From contig NZ_JADEXQ010000009.1 of NCBI RefSeq assembly GCF_015207035.1, forward strand, positions 38,361 to 102,360: DNA of 64,000 nt. The letters are read 5' to 3'. Below are positions 17,833 through 27,071 of the stretch, piece after piece (position 1 is the stretch's first letter; every line of letters begins with the position of its first letter). This stretch comes from Romeriopsis navalis LEGE 11480. GTDB taxonomy: Bacteria > Cyanobacteriota > Cyanobacteriia > Leptolyngbyales > Leptolyngbyaceae. The position numbers were made by a program, and so were the translations under genes. The notes under the pieces were generated by a model. That model was not told the origin of the DNA. It saw only the letters and a list, made by a program, of their open reading frames with translations, and searched no databases.

Positions 17833-17857
17833 TCAGCCTCCGACCGATTCAGGCTGA
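17833..17857 (+). terminator. Weak hairpin behind hybrid kinase
   Basis: TCAGCCT, 11-nt loop, AGGCTGA, 25 bp after the kinase stop. There is no real T-run, so terminator function is uncertain. Confidence 0.3.
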
Positions 17858-18026
17858 TTGTAAAACTTCAACGAGAACTGTCATTTAGTGCCGACATCCC
17901 CGGTATCATAATGTAACTATACCCAGTTTGTCACTTCCGAATAATCAATTGACTTTTCCTCATTCCACTCAATCAAGGGGAAAGGTCATAGACAAAAATA
18001 GAAGTTCTATACAAGGCAAGCAGCAG

Positions 18027-18042
18027 TCACTGTATACAGTGA
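18027..18042. promoter_or_regulatory. Perfect 16-bp palindrome just upstream of secreted protein gene
   Basis: TCACTGTATACAGTGA is its own reverse complement and ends 22 bp before the ATG at 18065. Its position next to the start suits a repressor site. It is not the cyanobacterial LexA motif as I know it, and the regulator is unknown. Confidence 0.5.
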
Positions 18043-18064
18043 TATTTTAGCTTGATTTTCCACC

Positions 18065-19042
18065 ATGAATAATTTTACACAGTGGCTCCTGCGAATGTCT
18101 CTGGGTTCATTCAGCATGGCGCTACTAGGAAGCACACCCGCTCTCGCCAATGTCCTGATTAATGAAGACTTTAATAACATTGGTGACTGGAAAGATTTGA
18201 GCACAGCGATTAGGTGGGGCGATAATCGTGGCGCAGTTTCTGCATTCACCACAACTAATGGTGCAGTTGCTTTAACTGACAATGCTTTTAACTACACTGG
18301 ATATACTGCACCCAACAGTCTCAAAACTTTCACAGTCCTCGATCGTCAGTTCGCGACACCAATCATTCATAAACAAAATGTCATCACGATCGATTTTCGG
18401 GCCCGCTGGAACAGCGTTGATCAGTCTGGCTCCGGCGAAGCTGGACGTTTTTTAATTGTGCTCAACCATCGCTATCCTAGAAACGGACTGAATCTCAATC
18501 TCGATCGGAAATATAACAATTTTAATCGTGCTTGGTGGGCACGACCGGCCTACCACTTGAGAATTCGTGCGGGGGCGATCGATAATACTCAAGGTACAAG
18601 CCTATTGCAGTATGGAGGTGGATTTACGGCGGCAGGAGAATACGAAAAATATAATGCTGAGAGTGGTTTAGGTTGGTGGTTACCAGGATTTATTTCTGGG
18701 GCTGGCGGTACGATTCCTGGGGTTGGAAATGACTTTCCTGAAAATAGTTGGATTCAAACCTCATCCGGAGTTGCATCAACTGAGTATCGGAACTACCGCT
18801 ACGTGATCAAGCCACGGGTGCAAGAGTTTTGGTTTGATGCCAATAATAATGGCAGTTTTCAATCGCATGAATTGATGGCAAGTATGCCTTTGCCTAAAAC
18901 CCGTAATAGCGGTGGTGCCCCCTTATACAAATACTTTCCGAAACTTCAAGGAATTCGGCTCTATTGGCGTGGTGCAGGTGGTGCGGCAAAAGGACAAGTT
19001 TTCCTCGATCATCTAACGGTGACAGCAACACCAGCAACCTAA
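18065..19042 (+). CDS. Secreted protein, jelly-roll/lectin-like, unknown function
   Basis: 325 residues with a signal peptide (LRMSLGSFSMALLGSTPALA). The mature part begins NVLINEDFNNIGDWKDLS, a start common to secreted laminin-G/concanavalin-like sandwich proteins, and continues with alternating beta strands, many Trp/Tyr (FNRAWWARPAYHLRIRAG, SGLGWWLPGF), and VFLDHLTVTA at the end. FDANNNGSFQSHEL looks like a calcium-binding loop (D-x-N-x-N-G). I cannot assign a family; a carbohydrate-binding surface role is a guess. Base composition is slightly lower in GC than its neighbours. Confidence 0.7.
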   Translation: MNNFTQWLLRMSLGSFSMALLGSTPALANVLINEDFNNIGDWKDLSTAIRWGDNRGAVSAFTTTNGAVALTDNAFNYTGYTAPNSLKTFTVLDRQFATPIIHKQNVITIDFRARWNSVDQSGSGEAGRFLIVLNHRYPRNGLNLNLDRKYNNFNRAWWARPAYHLRIRAGAIDNTQGTSLLQYGGGFTAAGEYEKYNAESGLGWWLPGFISGAGGTIPGVGNDFPENSWIQTSSGVASTEYRNYRYVIKPRVQEFWFDANNNGSFQSHELMASMPLPKTRNSGGAPLYKYFPKLQGIRLYWRGAGGAAKGQVFLDHLTVTATPAT

Positions 19043-19128
19043 AGACTAAGCATCTCGAAACTACCCTAACAACTTTCTCGGATAAAAGGGACTGAGCTTG
19101 TCGAAGCCCGCCGCTAGTTTTGACAGGC

Positions 19129-21300
19129 TCAAGTCGAAGCCACTTCCAAATTCCCAAACTTCGGTGACCAAAAGCCCTCGCGTCCCTGAAAATATGCCAC
19201 TTCCTTACACTTCCCCTTACGATGCTCAAAAATTGAACAGCGTAGCATCTCCTTCTGCTTCCCTTCCTTTGTGTAGCGATACTTCTCGAGCAACGCTCCA
19301 CACACCGGACAAGGATGATTGGTAAACGCCTCTGGGTCCACCGGCCGCTCTGCATAGGGCAGCTCATACTTCTTTCCCTGCGGATTCCAAAACATCACCG
19401 CGCCGCACGCTTCACTCGAACACTTCAAAAAGTGATCCGCCTTCAGCTTCTTTGACTTCGACGGCACCTTACCCATCTTCTCCTTACACTTCGGACAATT
19501 AAACTTCGTCAGTTTCGCCGGAACCGACTGATTTTTAGCACCTTTACGACCCGTCGATTTTCTCCCATCGCCACTCTGGCTCACCACCACCTCAGTCCCA
19601 ATCTTCTTCGCCGCCTGATCCAGCGCTGGCGCAAAATAACTGCGATGCCAACCATTCAGATATACTTCCCAATCCTTTTGCCCCTCGGCAATTTGATCCA
19701 GTTCCGCCTCCATCTGCGCCGTAAACTCCGGCTGAATCAAATCCGGCAATAGCTGCTCCAAAGCTCCATCCAGCTCCAAACCCAACGCCGTCGGCTGCAA
19801 CTTCCCCTTCAACACACCGACATAATCCCGTTCCTTCAGCGTCTTCACCGTCGGCGCATAGGTACTCGGTCGCCCAATTCCCTTGCGTTCCATCAGTTGC
19901 ACCAGTTTCGGCTCACTGTAGCGCGGCGGTGGCTGTGTTTGTTTCTGCTCCGAATCGGCTTTTTTCAGCTTCAGTACCTGCCCCTTTTTCAGCACCGGCA
20001 ACTGACTATCCGCACTCAAGTTATTCCAATATTTCGTATAACCCGCAAATGTCACCACCTGTCCCCGTGCTTCCCAGCGTGTATCCGCTGCCTGAGTCAT
20101 TACCCGCGTCTTTTGCAATTCCGCTGGTTTGCACTGCGTCGCCACCGTGCGATTCCAAATCAGCTCATACAGCTTCGCATCATCCCCCGACACATTCAGA
20201 CTATCCGGTGTCTGATGCACATCCGTTGGCCGAATCGCCTCATGGGCTTCCTGGGCGTTTCCCTTCGACTTATATTTCTTCGCTTTCGCGGGTAAATTCT
20301 GTGGATCGTGAGTCTGGAGATACGATCGCACCGCCTGACAAAACGAATCCGCCAACATCACCGAATCCGTCCGCATATAGGTAATATGCCCTGCCTCATA
20401 CAGTGATTGCGCCACCTTCATCGTCTTATCCGGACTGAACTTCAGCTTCTGGCCCGCCGCCTGCTGCAACGTCGAAGTGATAAAGGGCGGTGGTGCCGAC
20501 TGCTGCGCCGTTTTCCCTTCGACGGAGAACACATGATGGGGATTGTTGCGGGCAATTTCTACCACCCGATCGGCTTCTGCCTGGGTCGTGACGCGATCGG
20601 ACTCCGGCACTTTCTTATCCCCTGGCGCATCGGTTGGTTCCTTGGGATGCACCGCCTTGGGCTTCCCGCTAGCACGATAAAATGCCTTAAACCCCTCGCC
20701 ATATTCCACCCAGACACTCCAATAATCCTGCGGTTTAAACGCTAAGATTTCCCGCTCTCGCTGACAAAGCAAATGTAGCGTGGCGCTCTGCACCCGGCCC
20801 ATCGATTTCGCACCGTTATTCAGCTTCCAGACCACATGCTTGCTGCCTTTGTAGCCCACCAGTTTATCGAGGCAGTCCCGTGCCCGACCCGCTGCTACTA
20901 GACTTTGATCGAGTTTCCTGGGCTTTGATACCGCTGCCTTTACTGCCTGGGGCGTAATCTCGCTATAGGTGACGCGGTGCGGATTCTTCAGACGTAAAGC
21001 CTGCTGCAAATGCCACCCGATCGTCTCACCTTCGCGATCGGGGTCCGTCGCAATATACACCTGATCCGATTGCTTCACCGCCTGCCGCAGTTCCGCCAGC
21101 ACCTTCTTGCCCCTACTCCCCCGGGCTTCGTACCGACAGGGAATCGTATCGCCGGATAGGTCGAACCCTAGCGAATCCTCACCATCATTCGCTAGCTCCC
21201 GCACATGCCCCATACTGGCCTTGATAATCCACTCACGGCCGAGAATTTGGGCAAGCTTGCGCAGCTTCCCTGGTGATTCAATCAGCAGTAGTTTGATCAT
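19129..21300 (-). CDS. topA: Type IA DNA topoisomerase (TopA-like)
   Basis: 723 residues from ATG 21300 (MIKLLLIESPGKL); a longer frame adds only six residues. TOPRIM region LLLIESPGK with DPDREGETIGWHL, active-site Tyr in GHITYMRTDSV, ERKGIGRPSTYAPT of the catalytic core, and a C-terminal zinc-finger part with two or three Cys clusters (NCPKCKEKMG, CSSEACGAV, CPVCGALLEKY, CSIF..CKEV). It relaxes negative supercoils. Shorter than the main TopA I remember from cyanobacteria (nearer 850-900 residues), so it may be a second type IA enzyme. TTG-to-ATG start choice rests on the universal start of the TOPRIM strand. Confidence 0.9.
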   Translation of the reverse strand: MIKLLLIESPGKLRKLAQILGREWIIKASMGHVRELANDGEDSLGFDLSGDTIPCRYEARGSRGKKVLAELRQAVKQSDQVYIATDPDREGETIGWHLQQALRLKNPHRVTYSEITPQAVKAAVSKPRKLDQSLVAAGRARDCLDKLVGYKGSKHVVWKLNNGAKSMGRVQSATLHLLCQREREILAFKPQDYWSVWVEYGEGFKAFYRASGKPKAVHPKEPTDAPGDKKVPESDRVTTQAEADRVVEIARNNPHHVFSVEGKTAQQSAPPPFITSTLQQAAGQKLKFSPDKTMKVAQSLYEAGHITYMRTDSVMLADSFCQAVRSYLQTHDPQNLPAKAKKYKSKGNAQEAHEAIRPTDVHQTPDSLNVSGDDAKLYELIWNRTVATQCKPAELQKTRVMTQAADTRWEARGQVVTFAGYTKYWNNLSADSQLPVLKKGQVLKLKKADSEQKQTQPPPRYSEPKLVQLMERKGIGRPSTYAPTVKTLKERDYVGVLKGKLQPTALGLELDGALEQLLPDLIQPEFTAQMEAELDQIAEGQKDWEVYLNGWHRSYFAPALDQAAKKIGTEVVVSQSGDGRKSTGRKGAKNQSVPAKLTKFNCPKCKEKMGKVPSKSKKLKADHFLKCSSEACGAVMFWNPQGKKYELPYAERPVDPEAFTNHPCPVCGALLEKYRYTKEGKQKEMLRCSIFEHRKGKCKEVAYFQGREGFWSPKFGNLEVAST

Positions 21301-21340
21301 AGCGAGATGGACATCCACTTAATCGGACGCATGTACTGCT

Positions 21341-23152
21341 CTAATGGTACATCTGATCTGTGGTTTTTTGGACATTTTTTGCGGCCCATGCGGCTTTAGC
21401 CACGGCGACAGCTGGATGGGTTGCCGCCGGAGACGCTGCCACCGCATCATTTAACTCACGTTGCCGTAACAGTTTTCGCTGTTCCTCTAATGCTTGCAAT
21501 AGCATCTGTGTCGTAAATGGTTTGCCCAAGAACCGCGCGAATCCGCTCACTTCCGTACGTTGTGCTAACCCGGCTGAATTGACGCCACTCATGGCGATCG
21601 CCGGTGTATCCGATCGCCAATGTTGTAACTGCGCTAGAGTGTCAAACCCATCCAACTCCGGCATCATCAAGTCAATCAACATAAAATCAATGCGATCGGG
21701 ATAGCGCTGACATAGATTAACGGCTTCCGTACCACTGGCTGCCACCAACACAAAATAGTTGTAGCTTTCCAAAGTCGCTTTTGTGCTTTCCCGGACAGCG
21801 GCTTCATCGTCGACGACCAGCACCACTTCTTGATGGCCAGGGGGGAAGTCATCATCATGTTCAATCACCCCAGCAGCCACTTGATACGCTGGCAAAAATA
21901 GGCGAAAGCTGGTGCCGCGTACAACTTCGCTCTGCGCGTCAATAAACCCACCATGACTGTTCACGATCCCTAACACCGCTGACAGCCCTAACCCTGTCCC
22001 TTGTCCCATGGCCTTGGTGGTGAAAAATGGATCAAAAATGCGATCGAGCACTTCTGGCGACATGCCCATGCCCGTATCCTTGACGCCAATCACGATATAC
22101 AGTCCTGGTTTGGCTTCAATATGCATTTGCGCTGTTGTGCTATCCAGCGTTTGCATTTCGGCTGTGATTTGGAGTTTTCCACCATGAGGCATCGCATCCC
22201 GCGCATTCACGCTAAGATTCATCAGGACTTGATGTAACTGTGTAACATCGCCGTACACTGGTTCCAAATCGTCACGGCAATCGACGGCGATCTGAATTGT
22301 CTTGGGCAACGTCTGCTGCAAAATCTGCGTTACTTCCGTTAACAGCTCATCGACCTTTACAGTGGTGCGATTGCCTTCAACGCCCCGGGCAAAGGCGAGA
22401 ATCTGCTTGACTAAGGCGGCACCGCGATGGGCACTATCTTCCATCACCTGTAACAGCCGCAGCATATTTGCGTCGAGTTGGGGTAACTTCAACGGCAAGA
22501 GCTGGCTAACCGCCAAAATTGGCGTCAGGATATTATTCATATCGTGGGCAATCCCGGCGGATAAGGTGCCCAAACTTTCCAGTCGCTGTGCCCGTAAAAA
22601 CTGTGCTTCTAATTGCTGTCGTTCCAATATTTCTTGTTTGAGTTGCTGATTCGCTGCGGCCAGCTCTGCGGTGCGTTCAGCGACGCGTTGCTCCAAATTC
22701 TCATTTGCTGCTTGTAGGGCATCGGCGGCTTGTTGCCGCTCGATCGCGTAGCTAATTGAGCGCACCAACACATCGGCATTCACCTGCCGTTTCATTAAGT
22801 AGTCCTGTGCCCCATGCCGCACGGCTGCCACGGCTAGCGCATCATCATTCATATTGGTGAGGACGACGATCGGTAACTGAGGATAATCCGCAAGCAAGCG
22901 ATCGACGGATGCTAAGCCCTGACTATCCGGTAGGGTTAAATCGAGCAACACGACATCAAACGTTTGATCAGCAAGGGTGCCAAAGGCCTCGGCTAATCGC
23001 TGAACATGCCGTAGGATCAACCGCCGTGCTAACTTCTCTTGCAAAATCTCCCGCATAAATCGGCCTTCGGCCAGATTGTCTTCCACCAAGAGAATACGAA
23101 TCGTGCCTGACGCTACGGCCCGATCGAGGGTAATGTTGCTGTTTCTAACCAA
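21341..23152 (-). CDS. REC-HisKA-HATPase-REC hybrid histidine kinase
   Basis: 603 residues. N-terminal receiver (RILLVEDNLAEGRFM, VVLLDLTLPDSQGL), a coiled-coil linker (about 140-195), HisKA with His203 in LSAGIAHDMNNILTP, HATPase_c (GVKDTGMGM, GTGLGLSAV), then a second receiver (VVLVVDDEAAVRES, FMLIDLMMPELDGF). The only start giving the full first receiver is TTG at 23152, inside the end of the preceding receiver gene (40-bp overlap), which implies translational coupling. Third gene of phytochrome > Rcp1-type receiver > this kinase; it may pass or integrate the light signal. Confidence 0.9.
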   Translation of the reverse strand: MVRNSNITLDRAVASGTIRILLVEDNLAEGRFMREILQEKLARRLILRHVQRLAEAFGTLADQTFDVVLLDLTLPDSQGLASVDRLLADYPQLPIVVLTNMNDDALAVAAVRHGAQDYLMKRQVNADVLVRSISYAIERQQAADALQAANENLEQRVAERTAELAAANQQLKQEILERQQLEAQFLRAQRLESLGTLSAGIAHDMNNILTPILAVSQLLPLKLPQLDANMLRLLQVMEDSAHRGAALVKQILAFARGVEGNRTTVKVDELLTEVTQILQQTLPKTIQIAVDCRDDLEPVYGDVTQLHQVLMNLSVNARDAMPHGGKLQITAEMQTLDSTTAQMHIEAKPGLYIVIGVKDTGMGMSPEVLDRIFDPFFTTKAMGQGTGLGLSAVLGIVNSHGGFIDAQSEVVRGTSFRLFLPAYQVAAGVIEHDDDFPPGHQEVVLVVDDEAAVRESTKATLESYNYFVLVAASGTEAVNLCQRYPDRIDFMLIDLMMPELDGFDTLAQLQHWRSDTPAIAMSGVNSAGLAQRTEVSGFARFLGKPFTTQMLLQALEEQRKLLRQRELNDAVAASPAATHPAVAVAKAAWAAKNVQKTTDQMYH

Positions 23153-23553
23153 AACTCTTCAATCCCCCGCACAATTTTGAACAAATCTTTTAAATTTCGC
23201 GACTTGGCAATGTAGCAATTCACATGCAAGTCATAGCTATGGGCAATATCCTCCTCATTTTGAGAAGTCGTAAGCACAATCACCGGGATATGCATTAGTG
23301 CCGGATCGGCTTTAATTTCTGCTAATACCTCCCGGCCATCCTTCTTCGGCAAATTCAAGTCCAACAAGATTAAATCCGGTGGCACGGCTTGGGGTGTTTG
23401 GCTCAGACTTCGTAAATAAGTCATCGCTTCCACCCCATCACGTGCCACGACGACTTGATGTTGGGCACCAGTGGTTTTTAATGCTTCTTGAATTAACCGA
23501 ATATCCCCCCGGTTGTCTTCAACTAAGAAGATAGTTTTGCCGTCCGTTGCCAT
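23113..23553 (-). CDS. Rcp1-type single-domain response regulator
   Basis: 146 residues, one receiver domain with FLVEDNRGDIRLI acidic pocket, phospho-Asp65 in LILLDLNLPKKDG, IVLTTS and the conserved Lys in CYIAKSRNLKDL. Ends in the EFWLETATLPS tail typical of phytochrome partner regulators (Rcp1 of Cph1). It starts 35 bp inside the end of the phytochrome gene and its own end overlaps the next kinase by 40 bp. It should take phosphate from the phytochrome. Confidence 0.93.
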   Translation of the reverse strand: MATDGKTIFLVEDNRGDIRLIQEALKTTGAQHQVVVARDGVEAMTYLRSLSQTPQAVPPDLILLDLNLPKKDGREVLAEIKADPALMHIPVIVLTTSQNEEDIAHSYDLHVNCYIAKSRNLKDLFKIVRGIEEFWLETATLPSIGP

Positions 23554-25813
23554 CGCGATCGCGTCCTCCTAGCGGAATCGTAAACTTGAACGTCACGCCC
23601 TCCTCCGACTCGGATTCCAGCCAGATTCGACCCCGATGACATTCGACAATCTTTTTGCAGATCGCCAGCCCCATACCGGACCCCGGATATTCATCCCGCG
23701 TATGCAACCGCTGGAAAATCACAAAAATCCGATCGGCAAACTGTGGGTCAATGCCAATGCCGTTATCCTTGACGGAGAACTGCCAATCTTCTTCCAAGCG
23801 TTCCACCCCGATATGGATCTGGGGGGTGCGATCGGGATGGCGGAACTTCATCGCATTGCCGATGAGATTTTGGAACAGCTGCATTAACTGGGTGGAATCG
23901 GCGACGATCGTTGGCATTGTATCGGCCACAATTTCTGTTTCTGTTTCTGCGATGCGCCCGCGTAAATTGCCGAGTGCCCGCTGTAATGGCTCATCTACGG
24001 GTGTGAGTTGCCATTCCACCCCCTGCAAATCCACCTTGGAATAGACCAAGACATCATCAATGAGGGTTTGCATCAGGCTGACGCCTTCCACTGCAAAATC
24101 AATGAAGTCCTTGGCATCCGCATCTAACGCGTCGTTGTAGCGCATTTCCAGCAGTTGCACATAGTTCGCGACTTGATTCAGCGGCTCTTGCAGGTCATGG
24201 GAGGCAACATAGGCAAACTTTTTCAGCTCACCATTGGAGCGGGCTAAATCCTGGGCCAAAATCGCTAATTCTTCGGCTTGGCGCAGCACAATATTAACGA
24301 TCGCCTTGCGCAATTCTAAGACGGCCTTCACTTCGACGGATTGCCACGGTAATGACTGTAGTTGCACCGTTTCTTTCCACGCATCGAAGGATTTCCGAGG
24401 ACAGAGACGTGGGGCTTGACCCGATTCATCAAGTTCATAGGCATGATGTGGATCGCCGCCCCAATTGACTGTCTGTAGGACCTCCGGGCGGAACCACAGG
24501 ACATAGCTGCGTTTCGAAATCGGAATTGCCAATAACCCACTCGCGACATCCTTAAATCGCTCGGCATCGGAATAGAGTAACGGCAGTGAATCCGTATAAA
24601 AGACATCTTCCTGGACATTTTTCGAGAGCCACTGGGCCAGATAATCCAGTTCGCGGTCAGCCGGGGTGCGGCCGATCGTGGTCCAATGGCCATTAAAGCA
24701 AATTGCCGCGCCTGAAGCGGCAGCTAGATCCAATAAATTGGGTCGATCCTGAGTCAAGGCGTGAATAAAGTCACTTGACTGTGCCATCCGCTCAAACAGT
24801 GACGACTGAACCTGCGCTAGCTTCATCCGATAGTGATAATCGGCCTCCTCCTCCCGCGTTGCGATTTCGGAGAAGACCACACGCCCCAGGAATTCGCAGG
24901 CTTTCCGCACTTCATAGGGCACATACTTTGCGGTGCCATGATGACAGGCAATTAAGCCCCATAATTTATCATCCTTCATCAGCGAAATCGTTAACGATGC
25001 CCCGACGCCCATATTGTGTAAATACTCAATATGACAAGGGTAAGCACTGCGCAAAATTGACTGAATTAAGTCGACCGGCTGACCGGTTTGGGGATTTTCA
25101 CGCGGGAATAATGGTGCCGACTTGGCGCTTGTATCCGGAATCACCCGAATCCAATTTGACAAAAACATCTGCCGCGCCGTTTGGGGAATATCTGACTCCG
25201 GATAATGCAAGCCCAAATACGGCTCTAGCGCTTCAATCTTCTCTTCTGCCACGACTTCTCCATGGCCATCTTCATCAAACTTGTAGAGCATCACCCGATC
25301 GAAGCCGGTCACCTTACGCACTTCACCCACAATGATTTGACAGAAATCGCGCAGATTGGCACTGGTTTGCAACTGACCAATTGACGCCTGCGCCAAGTGG
25401 TAAAAACTCAAAAATGGAATATTTTCGCTGGTGACTGCGAGTTCTAGTTCCATAACCAAGAACCCATCACTGGTGCGATGCACGATCGCATCAAACACGC
25501 TGTAATCATCACCAGATTTACGCACCCACATCTTTGTAGGGTTGAGTAATTCGAGATTGTCCTGGGCCAGCCCTTCGCGAAACTGACTCAGTTGGAAACT
25601 ATCAAATAACCGTTCGACGCCCAAATCCAGAACTTCTTGGGGCGTCAGGCCGAAATAAGCTCGAGTATTGCTACTCACCTGCAAAATTTGCAAATCGGGC
25701 TCTTGCAAGACCAACAGGACCCCGTGGGACTGGACTTCTGTCAAACTGTGGATTGCTGGCTGCTTCAACCGACTAATCTGAGCATCCGCTGTCGTCAAGT
25801 TTAACCCGACCAT
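23519..25813 (-). CDS. Cph1-type phytochrome histidine kinase
   Basis: 764 residues from ATG 25813, chosen because AGGAGAG lies 7 nt upstream; a longer frame adds 32 basic residues that are not family-like. Order: PAS (AIHSLTEVQSHGVLLVLQEPD), GAF with DRVMLYKFDEDGHGEVVAE, PESDIPQ-type segment (YPESDIPQTARQMF) and bilin-attachment Cys260 in RSAYPCHIEYLHNMGV, PHY (LAAASGAAICFNGHWTTIG, tongue ending near SYVLWFRPE), then HisKA (FAYVASHDLQEPL) and HATPase_c (GMGLAICKKIVECH). Cys260 matches Cph1 Cys259, so a phycocyanobilin-binding red/far-red sensor is expected. First gene of the three-gene signalling operon. Confidence 0.95.
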   Translation of the reverse strand: MVGLNLTTADAQISRLKQPAIHSLTEVQSHGVLLVLQEPDLQILQVSSNTRAYFGLTPQEVLDLGVERLFDSFQLSQFREGLAQDNLELLNPTKMWVRKSGDDYSVFDAIVHRTSDGFLVMELELAVTSENIPFLSFYHLAQASIGQLQTSANLRDFCQIIVGEVRKVTGFDRVMLYKFDEDGHGEVVAEEKIEALEPYLGLHYPESDIPQTARQMFLSNWIRVIPDTSAKSAPLFPRENPQTGQPVDLIQSILRSAYPCHIEYLHNMGVGASLTISLMKDDKLWGLIACHHGTAKYVPYEVRKACEFLGRVVFSEIATREEEADYHYRMKLAQVQSSLFERMAQSSDFIHALTQDRPNLLDLAAASGAAICFNGHWTTIGRTPADRELDYLAQWLSKNVQEDVFYTDSLPLLYSDAERFKDVASGLLAIPISKRSYVLWFRPEVLQTVNWGGDPHHAYELDESGQAPRLCPRKSFDAWKETVQLQSLPWQSVEVKAVLELRKAIVNIVLRQAEELAILAQDLARSNGELKKFAYVASHDLQEPLNQVANYVQLLEMRYNDALDADAKDFIDFAVEGVSLMQTLIDDVLVYSKVDLQGVEWQLTPVDEPLQRALGNLRGRIAETETEIVADTMPTIVADSTQLMQLFQNLIGNAMKFRHPDRTPQIHIGVERLEEDWQFSVKDNGIGIDPQFADRIFVIFQRLHTRDEYPGSGMGLAICKKIVECHRGRIWLESESEEGVTFKFTIPLGGRDRDGNGRQNYLLS

Positions 25814-26157
25814 AATGGCTCTCCTGTAGTGATGCGCGCCGTGGTGAAGCGTGGTTCTGTAGCGTGGCGCGCGCTGTATTGCAAATTTACTGGACTTGTT
25901 GATTCGCACTTAATTTAGCGCGATGCTCCAAGCATAGCTGCCGCAAATTTCATCGCACCAGATGGCGATTGTTAAATCAATCAGTACTCCCCGGCTCAAA
26001 CGCTTGCCCAGTCGTATCCGCCCGTTAAAACTTATCTGAGGCTGACATCGCCTCACATTTCCACATAAAACCTCACATAATCTGTCAGTCAGCACGCTCC
26101 CAGGGGCTTGCTCAAGCGGCGATCGTTCTGACCGCTAAGGCGCCATAATCTCTGGGT
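25814..26157. other. Intergenic region upstream of phytochrome gene
   Basis: 344 bp between the receiver-like gene and the phytochrome gene, both minus strand. Probable promoter of the phytochrome operon; I see no convincing -10/-35 pair, terminator or ORF. Confidence 0.35.
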
Positions 26158-26592
26158 TCAATGTGTGGGTAATGTGGCAACGCCTAACCAAAACGCCTCG
26201 ATGTGCTGGGCGATTGCCTTTAAATCCCCCTGATGGGCGGACTTCAGAACATAGCAATTTCCCTGGGCAAGGTAGCTTTGAAAAATCACCTCGGCATCCT
26301 CGGTTTGATTGAGTAAAATCACCGGGATCTGCCGCAATTGCCGATCGGCTTTCAGCGTTTTCAGCAGCGATTGGCTTTGCGCGGGGGCAAAATTCAACAG
26401 GATCAAATCGGGTTTGCCGGCGGTCTGATACTCACCTTGCCCGCGCAGAAAGTCCCAAGCCGCTTCTAGCTGGCTGATCGTGATGACTTCTGTGACTGCG
26501 ACATCGCCCTGGAATCCGGCGGCAATTTGGGCCGCTTGGGCCGCGTCCGATTCCAAAATCAAAATTCGGCGAGGGTGCAACCGATCGTTCAT
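26158..26592 (-). CDS. Pseudo-receiver, Rcp1-like protein lacking the phospho-Asp
   Basis: 144 residues from ATG 26592; a GTG 15 bp earlier is possible. Same fold and tail as the Rcp1-type gene nearby (IEAFWLGVATLPTH against IEEFWLETATLPS). The phospho-acceptor position is Asn67 (PDLILLNFAPAQ in place of PDLILLDLNLPK). The acidic pocket is reduced to LESD and the DG that follows the Asp in normal receivers is gone, while the Lys of YVLKSAHQGDL is kept. It is thus likely a non-phosphorylatable receiver. Lies 344 bp upstream of the phytochrome gene, same strand. Confidence 0.8.
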   Translation of the reverse strand: MNDRLHPRRILILESDAAQAAQIAAGFQGDVAVTEVITISQLEAAWDFLRGQGEYQTAGKPDLILLNFAPAQSQSLLKTLKADRQLRQIPVILLNQTEDAEVIFQSYLAQGNCYVLKSAHQGDLKAIAQHIEAFWLGVATLPTH

Positions 26593-27071
26593 CACATAAA
26601 GCCACACAAGTGTCTTGCTAGTGTAGCAAATCCGGCGAGAAGCGATAGCCTGAACGGCCTTAAGTCGTCCAGTTTGGGGTTGAATCGATCGTGATCGCGG
26701 CCCATGCCATGCACCAATTCATCACGGTGGTGCAATTTTCTACCTTGCACCAGAAACATTTCCCGGCTGCATCACGTCAACTCCCTGGCAAGCATCACGT
26801 AAATTCGACTCACAATTCATTACATTTCTCTTGGTCTTGAAGGAAAAATTTACAGACGTAACTTGATCGCGCAGAATGATAAAGCTCTGCTTTTCCTGAT
26901 TAGGATCAGTATTTGGTGAAGCTATTGTCTAAAGCTGGTTCGAATCCAAACCTTTGAACCCATAATTGACAAGGCCCTTCCCCTAAAGCCATTGAGCAAT
27001 TTTATCGAAGCGCTGGACAGTTCCCGTATTCCGTAGAAGCCCTCAGAATTTGTGCAAACGTAGGAGCAACC
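26593..27071. other. Intergenic region between pseudo-receiver and Tic22-like gene
   Basis: 479 bp, divergent promoters expected. A weak inverted repeat (GGTGCAA, nine bases, TTGCACC) lies near 26733. No ORF, tRNA or clear riboswitch seen. Confidence 0.35.

Noticed and set aside
18027..18042. LexA/SOS box
   Set aside because: Spacing CTG-N4-CAG is too short for the E. coli type, and it does not fit the cyanobacterial LexA pattern I know.
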